From Oikopleura dioica (Eukaryota > Chordata > Appendicularia > Copelata > Oikopleuridae): a stretch of 64,000 bases of DNA. Both the position numbers and the translations under genes were made by a program. How positions within the stretch are numbered: position 1 is the stretch's first letter; every line of letters begins with the position of its first letter. Location: positions 7,610,157 to 7,674,156 of the forward strand of contig OU015566.1 of assembly GCA_907165135.1 (NCBI GenBank), written 5' to 3'. This document shows, in pieces, positions 20,355 through 31,393 of this stretch. The notes beneath the pieces are model-generated. The model was not told where the DNA came from, made no database searches, and saw nothing but the letters and a program-made list of their open reading frames with translations.

Positions 20355-22998
20355 TCACTCTTTGCCCATGAAAAAACCACCGAATTTGGAAAAGACTTGC
20401 GTAGTGATTCCCTCCTCGACTTTGATAGCACGCTGTTTTTGGCTGGAGGTCTTTTTTGAAAGATTTCTCATGGTCGGCTTAATTTTTATTTGAGATTGAG
20501 AATTGTGATGAGTAGGTACCTTGGGGAGGGATGGAACTGGAAGGGATGAAAATCGAGTCGTCACTTGCGTTACTTTGAGGATGTTGTGCTGTTCGGATGC
20601 GGTGGACGTGGCAGAGTTTCTCATATTGCCGCTCATTCCAACCAAGCCGCCGTGGATGACAGACGACTGAAATCAAAGATGAGTACGTTTTCTAAAACAT
20701 CCTAATTTTACCTTTACAAGAGCCTTGGCAGCGTTCTTCGTGATATTTGGTGCTAATACAGCAAGATCAAATGGATCGATCTGAATATATAATGAATTTC
20801 GCTTGTTCAAATATTTTTGATTTACCAATTGCTCGAGAGTATTTTGCAACTCTTGAATTTCAGCATCGATGATCGAATCTGTCGCTGCAGAAAGGTATCT
20901 GGAGTCGAAAAGAAGTTGAAGAGCGACAGGCTGATTCACGGAGAACCCTTTGGCTGTCCATTGATTGACAATTTTAGCCATCGCGATCGCTAATTTTTGA
21001 GAGGTGAGCTTGACAAGCTGACGATGCTGAGATTTTCGAAGCGAGTGCATTCCGTTTTTCATTATTTGATTGGACTGATAGTGAAGAGCGCACATCAGAG
21101 GATAGCTACAGATCATTTTAGTCGATCAAAATAACTGCTGAAAAGTACCTGAGATACTGTGGGACTTCTATCTTTGATTCAACGCTAGATCCACTCTCAT
21201 TCTCTTCTGAAACAACTTGAGTCGCCAAAGAGGGCAACAAACGCAACAGTAAATTGTCAGGTTCTTCTGGAAACTGCTCGTGATAGACTTGAGCAGTTTG
21301 GTCAGCAACCGATTCCATCCATTTCAAGATCCCCTCGTCTCCAGTGACAATCAAATTTTCTTTGACTGTCGGCCACGCTTCCGCCAAACTAGCCGGAAGC
21401 GGCGAGCAGAGCTCAGTAAGAGTGTAGCACGAGCGGGCGATGAAAACGGCTAACGCGGGCGAAGAAGACACAATCAACTCCTTCGCGAAAGAATTGTAAG
21501 ACTCGACAAAATCCTCACAGTACTTCTTGAGCACGTATCTGTCGTTTGTGAATTGGCGCGCGTCTTCGGACAGACGATCAAACTCTTGAGCGCAGTTCTT
21601 AACCAGTCCCGCAACGAAGGGATCAAACGATTTCGCTCGCAAAGAAACGTTCTTTTTGGCCCATTCGGAGTCCTTCAAATCATCCTGGTTGTTTTCATCG
21701 TTCCAGATGAATTCTTCGATTCCACCTTCAAATTTTTGAACATCGCCTGACAGAATTTCCTTGATACTTTGCTGCAAATTCTGCTGAATTTCCTTGACTC
21801 CGTTTTCGATGATGCTCTCAAGACGCTTGACAAAAACACTTGTCAGAGTTCCAAATAGGACCTTTTGAATTTGATCATCTGATTCAAAAACTCTCGCTAC
21901 GATGTTTCCCCAGTCCGAAGCAAAAGCATCTTTAGCGTTGAGCGAAATCGAGTTATTGATGCTATCGCGGTAGACAGCTAGAGTTTGAGCGCTAGAAACT
22001 CGGTCGAGAAGAACTGGAAGCTGCTCTGATAGTCGCTCGGTGATCGAGTTTATCAGAGTGTTTGCTGCGGCGCTGAGCTTGTCAGAAGTTGGGATTCGAT
22101 ACTTGTTGTCCATCGGTGTTTCCGTCATTTTGTAGACTTCTTGAGGGAGGAAACGAGGCCAGAGCTCGGCTTTTGCGCCGATTAATTCCGAAAATGTTGT
22201 TTGCTGAGAGAGGAACAGCGGTGAATTGGACCCGTGAAGAAATAGCGTGTCATAAAGCTTGATCGAGTTATGAATGTTTCTCCCCAAGCTCTCAAGCTCA
22301 TCAGAATCAACATGAGCGCCTTTTAGAAGCTGTGAGAGTCCGTTGACGCGACAGTTGACGAACTCGGAAAGAAAATCAAATTCTTGCTTCTCATTTTTCA
22401 TGAAGGAAATGGTCAAGAGAGCTGTAGCGGCTTCATCGGGCGATAAATCAGCAGCTTTTAGGGACCCCTTCGCCGCGGCGATGATATTTGTTCGGAGATC
22501 TTCGAGTTTTGCGAGTTTTGACTTGAGAATAGGGACCATGACGAGAATCCCACTCGCGCCAGATTCTTGGATCAAGGATTGTTTGACTTTGGAGCCGATT
22601 ATAAAGCACTGCCCAGCAAGAAGAACATTGTTCTCTTCCAAGAGCTGAGTGATTCTTTCTGGTAAAGAGGTAAGAAATCGGATTGTAGCCGCTGTAGCTC
22701 TGTAGCGAATATCAACATTCGCCTCGCTCTGCTTCTTCGAGACATCTGCCGCTTTTGCTTTCTTCTGCAGCTCCCGAAGATTGGCGATAGAGTCCTTTAT
22801 CGAGCGAGAATGATGCTTCATCATTGTTATTGTATCAGCAGCTTCGATGAGATCGCGATATCTTTCACCGACCATTTGGCGGAGGTCTTCCTTCTTCCGT
22901 TCAATATCATTTCGGAGTTTCTTCTCAATCTGTCCGATTTCTTCGACGGTCTTTCCGGTAAACAAGTCATTAGGATTATTTGGCGCCGCTTCGACCAT
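20355..22998 (-). CDS. COG1: Conserved oligomeric Golgi complex subunit 1
   Basis: COG1 is in lobe A of the COG tether for intra-Golgi retrograde vesicles. The N-terminus has the hallmark KKEDLRQMVGERYRDLIEAADTI, nearly identical to human. A 626-residue exon (21118-22998) carries the body, with SGSSVESKIEVPQYL near its end. Further exons (20673-21110) carry QPVALQLLFDSRYLSAATD and IDPFDLAVLAPNI. The last exon (20355-20675) ends FGGFFMGKE. Length of about 870 residues is a little below vertebrate COG1. The ATG follows a CATTTCAG acceptor 11 bp upstream. Its long intronless exon is unusual among the multi-intron neighbours. Confidence 0.93.
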
Positions 22999-23197
22999 CT
23001 TTTGACCGTCTGAAATGATCGATTCTTGATTTCAGTAGATACGAATATAGTCATGCATGTATACAAATGGTAGCAGAAACGCAAACGTAAGAGAAGATAA
23101 AAAATATTTCCTGTTGGCGAAACTGAAACTATCTTGAACCTGGGGAATTCTCACATAATACTAATAAAAACTTGCAAATATAAACTTTTTGAGCTTT

Positions 23198-23606
23198 TTA
23201 CATCTTGATATTGAATTCAGAGAAGGATGGGATGTGGTAAGCAGTACGGCTAAAAATTGATTAGGGTTAATAAAGCGGGGGTTTTTCACCTGGTTTGGGG
23301 GCGATTTTGATGCCTTTGTTGGTGAGGACGATTATGCTGATGCCGATGTTGGTGAAAATGAGGCTGGATAGTAGGTCTGGTGTAATCCATTGATGATGGG
23401 CGATCTCGACGCTGAACACGCGGCGATGCTCTTGGCGAATTTGGGCCGACAATAAATTGAAATTCAGGGAATTTTGGCTTCGTGCTGTTTTGCGTCGTGT
23501 TTCGGCGTTTTGCTCTTGGAGAAGCAGAAACTGGGGTCTGATGGACTGTCATTTCGATCACTGGTGGCTTCGGGGAGTTGACCACTCGGGCTGATTGTGT
23601 CCGCAT
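23198..23606 (-). CDS. Small basic His/Gln/Arg-rich protein, unrecognised
   Basis: From ATG at 23606 (MRTQSARVVNSPKPP) the protein has two similar blocks, SASPRAKRRN and RASPRVQRRD. A region PKFPEFQFIVGPNSP follows, then a His/Gln/Arg-rich stretch (HFHQHRHQHNRPHQQRHQN). The end is TAYHIPSFSEFNIKM after a 40-bp GT-AG intron (about 23249-23290). Length is about 122 residues. A TTCTCCAG acceptor lies 12 bp before the ATG, which supports this start. No domain is recognised. The repeated SPRxxRR blocks could be phosphorylation-controlled nuclear signals (inference only). It sits between COG1 and the 974-bp foldback element. Confidence 0.6.
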
Positions 23607-23819
23607 CGGAGCATGTTCACTGGAGAACAAAATATTTGAAAGAAAAACTCGGATGATGATGGAATAGTCGAGAAGTGTTTTTTTTCATGCATCAGGCAAA
23701 ATCACCCCACTCTCGTTTGTTAGTAAATGGTTACTTTTAGGGAAAATAAACAAATTGATATTTTTGACAAAGAAACAGTTCAAAAAGTCAAAGATAATTC
23801 CAGTTCCATGCCAAAGGTT

Positions 23820-24793
23820 CTAGGTCTAGGATTTGGGGTGACCGGAGGTGATCTGAAATGAGTCCCCGAAAATGAATCACCAAAAGTTGTGATCGAGGTT
23901 CGCGGATCACCTAAACGAGGTGATCGTAGCCGATCACCCGCCTGAAACTTTTGGTGATTTTGGTGATCGAGATCACCTCTGAATGGTGATCCAAACATTT
24001 TCGATCACCAAATTCGTGTGATTATGGTCAGGGTGGGGGCTGATATTTTGATGTCAAATCACTTTTTCGACCACTTTTTATTTGAAATTTAAAGAGATAA
24101 TCTCCATTTCACTTTCTACTATCATGAAAAGGGCTCGCTCCGGGACCGACATACGCTTCAACGGTTGACGTTCAACCCCTTATCCGACTCAGTGATACTT
24201 TGCATTTAGTTACTTTATGAAATGAAATGAAAATGAAATGAACTTCTCAATACACGGGGTCGGTAAAACCGACCACGGTGACTTAGGCCCTCTTTTACTT
24301 CGAAGGTGGTAATCTATTTGACCTGATTTTTGCAATGTGCGAATTTTCGTGAAGTTTCTTAAGAAAGATGGCGCTTTGCACCAGATTTCTCTCGCGGTCT
24401 CTATCAAAAAATCGGAAGGTTTTTTCCTTGAGAATAACATGAATAGGTGAGTGTTTAAGCTTTCTAACAGTATTACCTCGACGGAAATATGAATAAGAGG
24501 ACAATTATGAATAAAGGCTTTCTGATACTCGAAACGACTTTTTGTCGGAAGAAATAAAAAACTTGACGAAAAATGAATGAAAAAGTTAATTAAAGAACTT
24601 CATAAAGCGAAATTCGACAAAGGAGATCCGATCACCCGAATTTGGTGATCGAAGAACTCCCAGAAATTGATTTGGTGATCGGGACTCGATCACCTTTTTG
24701 AGGTGATCCGAGCAACCCGATCACATCTTTTGGTGATTCGTTTCTGGCGACTCATTTCAGATCACCTCCTGTCACCCCAGATCCTAGACCTAG
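23820..24793. mobile_element. 974-bp foldback element built on GGTGATC/GATCACC, 8-bp target duplication
   Basis: Direct repeats CAAAGGTT at 23812-23819 and 24794-24801 flank a segment whose ends are inverted copies beginning CTAGGTCTAGGAT, then TGGGGTGAC and AGGTGATCTGAAATGAGTC. Similarity extends about 135 bp into each arm. The arms themselves are made of the 7-mer GGTGATC and its complement; I count eight exact copies in the left arm and six in the right. The interior (about 24000-24620) has no transposase frame but includes a short palindrome near 24260 (GGTCGGTAAAACCGACC). An 8-bp duplication fits hAT-like transposition, but the terminal bases are not the usual hAT CAGGG. Confidence 0.85.
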
Positions 24794-24853
24794 CAAAGGT
24801 TTAGAATGAATAGTTTTTATTAAAGTTGGTTTCAAGCGCAGTGGTTGTTGTTT

Positions 24854-25792
24854 TTACCGACGATGGGTAACGGAACGACGAGAAGAATGATGGCCCGCAT
24901 CTTGGATTGCTTGGAGTTGTTCGACGCCATTTACTTTTTTGGAAACGACTTTTCCGTTCTCGATTCTTTCAACAGTGGTTTGATTGCCGTCTTGAGTAGT
25001 TTTTGTGGTGACTTGTCTTCCGTTTATGTAAGTTGTCGACTGCGAGACGGATCGGAATCCTCCACCGCCGCCGCCGGAACTTGACATGGAGCTCATCATG
25101 TTCATGCCTCCCATGCCACCAAATGGTCCTCTAAAAGTTTCTGTTTAGAGAGAACGATAAATAGTGGCGCTTACCCGAAAGAAGACATAGTCATTGATTG
25201 ATGACCCCCACCAAAAGGCGAACCAAAGGGATCACTAAAGAAAGGGTCGTTCGAAAAGCCTCCCATCATTCCTCCACCCATCATGCCGCCCTAAAATCGC
25301 TCGTATTTTTACCTCTAACAGGCTTGATCGACTTACGAAAGGATCAAAAGGATCACGTCTTGAAGATCCTCTGCTAGAGTTGCGTCTCGGTCCTCCATGC
25401 ATACCGCCCATCATTTCGTCCATAATGTCGAATATCGAGCTGCTGCCAAAAAACTGTCGGAAAAGCTCGTTTGGATCGGTGAAATGGAAGCTTTCGTGGC
25501 GACTACCCCGTCTTGAGCTTCCACCGCCAGACTTCAGTCCATCCATTCCGTGCACATCGTAAATTTGTCGTTTTTTTGGATCGGAGAGGATTTCATATGC
25601 TTCGGCAATTTCTAAATAATCCCGGTAGTTATCCAGCAAAGTTCGACATTCGTACCTTTGAATTTCTTCTCTGCATGTTCTTTATTATCCACATTTTTGT
25701 CCGGATGCCATTTTAAAGCCGCTTTTCGATAAGCCTTCTTGATCTCATCTGGTGATGCATTCGAGCTGACTCCGAGGGTTTCATAGAGTCCC
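24854..25792 (-). CDS. DNAJB6: DnaJ/Hsp40 class B protein, DNAJB6/DNAJB2-like
   Basis: The N-terminal J domain is complete: [34 protein letters not shown] with the HPD motif, then [22 protein letters not shown]. It is followed by a Gly/Ser/Phe region ([41 protein letters not shown]) as in DNAJB2/6/7. Then come a Gly/Met-rich linker and a C-terminal beta segment ([37 protein letters not shown]), the aggregation-suppressing part of DNAJB6-type chaperones. The C-terminus is [12 protein letters not shown]. It lies downstream of GINS2 with a TTCTTCAG acceptor before the ATG. Confidence 0.9.
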
Positions 25793-25951
25793 ATTTTCTA
25801 ATTTTTCTGAAGAAAAACGTCTCGAAAATACGAGAGATTGATTTTTTTTTCAAAATAAAGGAACTAGCTTGAGCGTTTCCAGCTGTCAGAAAATGGTAAA
25901 TGGCAGAAAAATGATACGCTTGAACTCAGCAAATAAGAAATAAAAGAATTG

Positions 25952-26740
25952 CTAGTTCTGTGTTTGACTCTGAGTAAACTGGGACAGTGTACTCGCCGAG
26001 GAACCTGTAGGAAAACTGGAAGTGTTCGTTGTGTCATCGGCGAGCTGATGCGCCGCTGCCTTTTGCTCGATGTCAGTGATTTTGTTTGACATGACGAATG
26101 AGACGTTCAGTCCTTTGAGAAAGTTGGCGCGGATGAAGTTGACTTCCATTTGGGTGAAATTGTTCACTTTGAACACTCCACCATGGTCTGGAATTTCGTT
26201 TTGCCAGCGCTCCTTGAGCACATTTTTGCAGGACATCTTCAGCTTAGACACACGCACATTCCAAATATCCTTGAAATAAGTTGACTTAGTGAACTAATCA
26301 ATTATTTTGTCGAAAGCATACCTCGATTAGTTGTTCTATTTCCGTAACGTCGCTCAAATTGTCTCGACAATTCTGCAGTATCTATTGAGAAAAGAATTAA
26401 TTTGGACTTGAATTGTTTGAACTCAAAAACATACCATCCGTGAGATCTCACGATAGTGATAATGAAGCGGAGCGATCGCGTTTGTGTTATCAGCGTTTTC
26501 ACTGTCTAGCCATTCCTTCAATTTCTCAGCCGACATCCATCTCGGTTGGTGCACGATCACCAAGCCTCGACTCTTCAAGTTCATCGCCATCCAAATGGGA
26601 ATCTTCAACGGCACGCCAGGAGCGAACGGTCCATAGTTGCCAGATATCATTTGAAGTCGCGCTTCTCTGAATCGCGGGGTCACTTTAATGAGTTCGTCTT
26701 CAGCCAGGAACTCAATTTCGCATGGCAATATTGTCGCCAT
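25952..26740 (-). CDS. GINS2: GINS complex subunit 2 (Psf2)
   Basis: Psf2 is part of the CMG replicative helicase with MCM2-7 and CDC45. The start (MATILPCEIEFLAEDELIKV) has the family's N-terminal beta domain motif EFLAE. Next are YGPFAPGVPLKIPIWMAMNL, matching [20 protein letters not shown], then PPRWM-type QPRWMSAEKLKEWLD and IEDIWNVRVSKLKMS. The C-terminus ends in FTQSQTQN, resembling the human TQSQDF tail. Three exons, about 215 residues. The ATG is one base after a TTTCTTAG acceptor and the upstream gene stops 101 bp earlier, so it looks like an internal operon gene. Confidence 0.94.
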
Positions 26741-26841
26741 TCTAAGAAATAAGGGTTAAAAGAAGAGTTTTATTAGTATTGGGCAGTGCTACACTTTTGA
26801 CAAGCAAATGAATGAGTGAAGATTTTCAATAAAAAAAAGTG
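26741..26841 (-). other. Operon-type spacer upstream of GINS2
   Basis: The 101-bp gap on the minus strand ends in a pyrimidine-rich tract and AG exactly one base before the GINS2 ATG. That position leaves no room for an independent 5' UTR and points to trans-splicing. Confidence 0.5.
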
Positions 26842-27569
26842 TCAATCGCTGTAAAAACTGAATAAAAGTGCCTGTCCTAGACGGCATTGATTCGAAACCA
26901 TGTTGAATCCTTGTGTCCCGGCAAGTCGTCGAAAGTCTTGAATCGCAAGGATGGGCATGAAGATTTCACCATCCCCAGCGCCGAGTTTTCGACGGATAAT
27001 GATATTTCTCATGATAATGACGTTTCCAACCAGGTATCGTGGGATGTAGCCATAATCGTGTTGAGTTAGCTTCGGAACTGCTGATTTTAGGCTCTATTTT
27101 TAAAGCATTACTATTTAAAATCGCGAAATCAAAACCAATATTGAAAATATATTTAATTTTCTCAGAAAACTGAGCCCAAACTATAGGAATAATTCTCGCC
27201 TTTTTGTTGAAATGCTGAATCTCTTGCATGGTCTTTGGCTCTGTGTCGAAATCAACCATGCTCTTGCTATAAGTTGAGTCTGGATTTGACGCGTCGTAGA
27301 GCCAGAAGATAAAAAAGGAGGAAAGTTGCGAGACGCGGACAAGTAAACTCGGGCGGAGGTCAATTCTTTCTGAACTGTCTTCTAGGTCAGTTTCTTCGGA
27401 CTCCTCATAGTCTTCGAATCGCACTTGAAGCTCTTTATGACTGTAAAAACGGCTTTTTTACTTTATTATTCAAGATGCTTTATTTTTGCTTGCCAACTGT
27501 TTATGCGATCAAAATTGATAACAATAATTTTCATCGAAAAAATGAAAACATGAACTCTAAGGACCCCAT
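26842..27569 (-). CDS. Unrecognised conserved-looking protein upstream of GINS2
   Basis: The coding frame reads HKELQVRFEDYEESEETDLE, LRPSLLVRVSQLSSFFIFWL, PKTMQEIQHFNKKARIIPIV. After a GT-AG intron (about 27076-27133) it continues VPKLTQHDYGYIPRYLVGNV, IIMRNIIIRRKLGAGDGEIF and MPILAIQDFRRLAGTQGF, stopping at 26842. A two-codon first exon (ATG GG at 27569-27565, donor GTCCTT) joined by a roughly 138-bp intron would supply the start. The mix of buried-strand and charged segments suggests a globular domain of about 190 residues, but I cannot name a family. It is divergent from the plus-strand gene at 27744, with about 170 bp between them for a shared promoter. Confidence 0.6.
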
Positions 27570-27743
27570 TTTCAAGCTGAAAAACTCTCTGAGTTTAGTT
27601 CGAGATGGCGACTCATTCGCCCATTTGAGATCTTTGTGACGACGGATTATATTTTACCCCGATTTTTATTGCCTTACTCTACAGTTAGGACGTATCGAGA
27701 AAGTTTTTCTCTCTGATTAACAAGAAGCGCTTTTAGATAGAAC

Positions 27744-28384
27744 ATGAACCGCATAAACGTTTTGAAGCGCAGAGAAAATCGGGAAAATCGACCACTTGCT
27801 GCATCCTCTCCAAGGCCTGGTCCTCCCTACGGAAGGCGAGTACTAGCGGATGTAAATGGCAGGAGCCCGGCGCTGAATATCAGGTAATATTTCAAAAGAA
27901 AATTTTGATCCATTGATGTCCATTTACTCGATCATTAGCTCGATCCCGATGAGTGGAGAGGGTAGAGGGCGTCTTCAATCGGAAGATGTCCCGAGTATGG
28001 ACACCTTCTCCGAGGACACGATCGACCATCAGACTCAGGTCCCGACTGGTGACATCAGCCATTTTATTCGCAGCTTGAGGGACAAGAAAAACAAGTACAA
28101 ACGAATGGTTAGTTCACCCTCTCATTATTCTCAATTCATTGTTAATTCAGGCTCTCGAGGCGAGGAAAGCACTGCAGGATCTGTCAAACATTGTGACTGA
28201 CAAGCTTCCGGTCATCGACGCCCTCGAGCTCGGCGTAAACAAGATTCACAACACTGTTGAAGCGACGAAGCGACGCCAGAATGTCGTCTTCATCTTTTTG
28301 TCGCTTCTGGGGGCAATTATTTACGCTATGTTCTTAGAATGTAAAGAACTCACTGCGACAACTAACGGCAGTCCATACGTCTAA
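27744..28384 (+). CDS. Tail-anchored protein with destruction-box-like motif, unrecognised
   Basis: Three exons (27744 to about 27882, about 27940-28107, about 28151-28384) with GT-AG introns. The N-terminus is basic and disordered (MNRINVLKRRENRENRPLAA, SPRPGPPYGRRVLADVNGRS). It contains RRVLADVN, an exact RxxLxxxN destruction-box pattern. The middle is an acidic/helical region (HFIRSLRDKKNKYKRMALEA, RKALQDLSNIVTDKLPVIDA). Near the C-terminus is one membrane segment (NVVFIFLSLLGAIIYAMFL) after a basic stop (EATKRRQ), then a 16-residue lumenal tail. About 180 residues. No family is recognised. A CTTTTAG acceptor lies 7 bp before the ATG. Confidence 0.65.
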
Positions 28385-28438
28385 GACAGGGCTTCCGCTA
28401 GTTGTGATCACATTTCACGCCTTTTTACCTTTCACAGT

Positions 28439-29233
28439 TCACGAAATACATTTTCTATTAAAATCCTTCTTTGCTTTTTGTCGCATTAATGAATCAATAA
28501 GAAAGCCGCACCTGAGAATATTCCTATCAAATGGAATAAATTTGTCAAAGGCGAATGGATTTTTAAATGTCTTATCTTCCTTCATTCGAAAATAAACGTC
28601 ATAAATCGCCTTCAACTCTTGAACCAAGAAATCATCCGCCAATCTGGGCATGCTCCCGTGGATAATGGTCCCATGCTCCGCGATAAGTTCATTGTTTTCA
28701 TCCCAAAAGTCGTCGAAGTTCTCGAAATCGCCAAATAAATGACTCGAAATCAGAATTATTGAAGCTTTCGCTGCATTTTGAGCATTATTGTGAACCGAGC
28801 GATCTATCCTTTCCTCGCCCTGTTTCGAGACAAAGCTGTTTTCAACGACACTTAGAAAGAGATTAGAAATTGGATTGGATTCGAAATCCGATTCGAACCA
28901 TGTGACCTCTAACTTGTCTAACCCTTTCCTAGAACAGTAATTTGCAACCAAAATCTGCCCAGCTGTCAACACCTTCGGCAGCTTCTTTTCCCAATCTTCA
29001 TCAAACTCTCTGTTAATCGCTAACCATCCTCCATCCCCCGAGCCCTGAATCAACGGAATCTTCAAAACCCATCTGGTACTACTCTCGTTTCTATCTCTTT
29101 TCCCACGGTTGCCAAAGCTTGCGTTGAGCTTAGAAGGCAAAGATGCTGATGCGACTATTCCAGCAACCCACGTTTTTCGTAGGGCTGGTACGTCCTTGTC
29201 CTCGCTAGAGAACCTGACGAATTTGTGATTCAT
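28439..29233 (-). CDS. Single-exon orphan protein, about 265 residues
   Basis: Open from MNHKFVRFSSEDKDVPALRK to KKDFNRKCIS with no intron. Segments include TWVAGIVASASLPSKLNASF, WVLKIPLIQGSGDGGWLAIN, KVLTAGQILVANYCSRKGLD, ASIILISSHLFGDFENFDDF and ELKAIYDVYFRMKEDKTFKN. It looks globular and cytosolic with no membrane segment or signal peptide. I recognise no domain. A TTTAACAG acceptor sits 14 bp before the ATG, so the start is well supported. It ends 54 bp from the stop of the convergent plus-strand gene. Confidence 0.65.
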   Translation of the reverse strand: MNHKFVRFSSEDKDVPALRKTWVAGIVASASLPSKLNASFGNRGKRDRNESSTRWVLKIPLIQGSGDGGWLAINREFDEDWEKKLPKVLTAGQILVANYCSRKGLDKLEVTWFESDFESNPISNLFLSVVENSFVSKQGEERIDRSVHNNAQNAAKASIILISSHLFGDFENFDDFWDENNELIAEHGTIIHGSMPRLADDFLVQELKAIYDVYFRMKEDKTFKNPFAFDKFIPFDRNILRCGFLIDSLMRQKAKKDFNRKCIS

Positions 29234-29471
29234 TCTGAACTTCAACCCTGTTAAAGACAAAGTCCCCTGTCTTCCCTACTGACTAGTCTACCCTTTCCAA
29301 CAACTGTATCTACACGACCACCACGACGACTATTGATACTAACATTGGTTTGTAAAAAGGAAAAATTTATTCAAAAATCGAAGAACTCAAAAAGTATTAA
29401 AAATAAAAATGAGAATATGTTGTGCTTTCGGAAGAGGCAGGTGATATGCTGGAATGTGATGAAAACGATTT

Positions 29472-31393
29472 CTATTCTTTCGAGGTCTCCTCTCCGTCGA
29501 TTTTGACTGAATCAATCTGCTTCTTCAAAATTTCATTGTCGAGTTTGCTTTCCATGTTGTACAACCGCTGCTCGAGAATTGCCACGGTTTGGGTGAGGAC
29601 GTCCATTTGACGGACCATTTCTTGCATTACTTTTTCGACGTTAGGAGGTAGCTTTTGATCTTCGAGTGCATGTGCGATGTTTTCTTGTGTAGAATTTAAC
29701 TGAAATATGATTGTATTCACGAGTAAATTTTGAAAACATGCTAATAGTTTTAATAGACTGATTTTTATTGTCAAGGAAAATTTTATTGTTTTCGGGAAAG
29801 AGGGTCTTGATAAAGATCTATATTTTACGAAATAGGTCGATAAGAAATTTTGATAGAAGATCATTATCAATAGTCTTAACAGATGGTTACGGGCTATATT
29901 TAGTGGGTCTGTGTTGCTAGAACTCATTCGTTACGAAAATGTAGCACCAGTAGAACTAGCACCTGTGTCAAGTACACATTTATCTTGTGTTTGTTTTTTT
30001 TTCTTCAAAATAAATACCAATTTAATATAGTCATATAGTTTTTTTTAAAGATTCTCACCTGAGGATCAGGCAAACTGCCAGCTATCGGTGGCCCGAGAGT
30101 CCTAACTTCAGGTGTATTTGTCTGTTCGCTAAGAGCTTTTCTACTTCGAAGACCAGTCGCTGTCGCAGGTCTACTACCAGGACGAGCAGAGCCAGGGCGC
30201 GCTGTACTCGGCCGACTGATGCTCTTTTTCTTTGGCTTTTTCTCAGGTTCCTCTTCTTCGGGAGAATCAAAATTTGTTTTCCAAACGATAACTTGCTCAT
30301 CCTATAACCAACTTTTTTCTCAAGAAAATGAGACGAAATGGCTACCTGTCCACCAGAGGCAAAACGAGTTCCATCTTGAGCAAACGCTACTGAATTTACT
30401 TGACCACTGTGTCCATGAAGAGTGTAACACATGCGGCCTTCCATAATATCCAAAACTTTAAGTGTTCCGTCGTTTGAGCCTGTGAGAATCCAGCTTCCAC
30501 TTGGATGAAATGCTAATTGATTGACTGGTCCTGAATGTACCTAGAAATAAAGACGATGAGTCCTAGTCGATTTCAAGAAGGGAATTTCTTACTGTGTAAT
30601 GTTGAAGAAGCTTATTTGTTCTAATATCCCATATTCTCGTTGATCTATCATCGCCACACGCGGCTATGCAATTTCCACTTGGATGAAATCTAAAATAGTC
30701 CGTGGTAAAGATTTTTTTGAGAATTTCAAGCAGACCTGACGCAATTTATTTGACCAGCGCTTTCGAGAAATTCAGCAATATTGTTTTTGTTTCTCAGATC
30801 CCAGAGTTTTACGACTTTATCATCACCACCAGACACGGCTAGTCGGGAGTCCGGACTTAGCCTGACTGATCTGACCCAATTTGTGTGTCCTGTGAGGGAG
30901 AATTTGAATTGTTGTCTGTTAACTTCCCAGAGTTTTACTGTTTTATCATCACTACAAAATCCTTAGAAAAAAAGTCTAAAAGAAGAGGCCTACCTGCAGG
31001 TAATAATTTGTGAACAATCATCAGAGAAATTGATTCCTCTAACAGCCGCCGTATGTGCCTTGAAGGGTGTCGATTCTCCTTTCACAGACGGTATCCAAAG
31101 TCTGACTGTTTTATCTGATGATGCTGTAGCGATAATCTGCCCTGTTGATGAAAATTCAACATCGTTGATTGCCTCTTTGTGGCCCAAAAATCTGTACGCA
31201 CGAGCTGACTGTCTAAAATTCCACACCATGAGTTCTCCATCTGCCGATCCCGTTGCCGCCTAAAATCGAGTTATTCCTAATCAAGAAACTGTCCAATTAC
31301 CTGTTTTAAATTTGGATTGAATGCGACGCATTTGACAGCATCTTTGTGCCCTTTATAGTGATGCTCCACAATCGGATCACCCCCTGCGCCCAT
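29472..31393 (-). CDS. POC1A: POC1 centriolar WD40 protein
   Basis: POC1 stabilises the centriole/basal-body inner scaffold. After [20 protein letters not shown] there are seven WD40 blades (for example [98 protein letters not shown]). A basic Ser/Pro linker follows ([20 protein letters not shown]). The C-terminal coiled coil ([36 protein letters not shown]) is diagnostic of POC1 rather than other WD40 proteins. Whether it stands for POC1A, POC1B or their common ancestor is unknown. The intron before the coiled coil is about 355 bp. The ATG is one base after ATTTTAG, and the DNAJC2 stop lies 80 bp upstream. Confidence 0.93.

Noticed and set aside
23820-24793. Possible CRISPR-like array because of repeated GGTGATC units
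   Set aside because: Units are 7 bp, irregularly spaced and in both orientations within transposon arms, in a eukaryotic genome.
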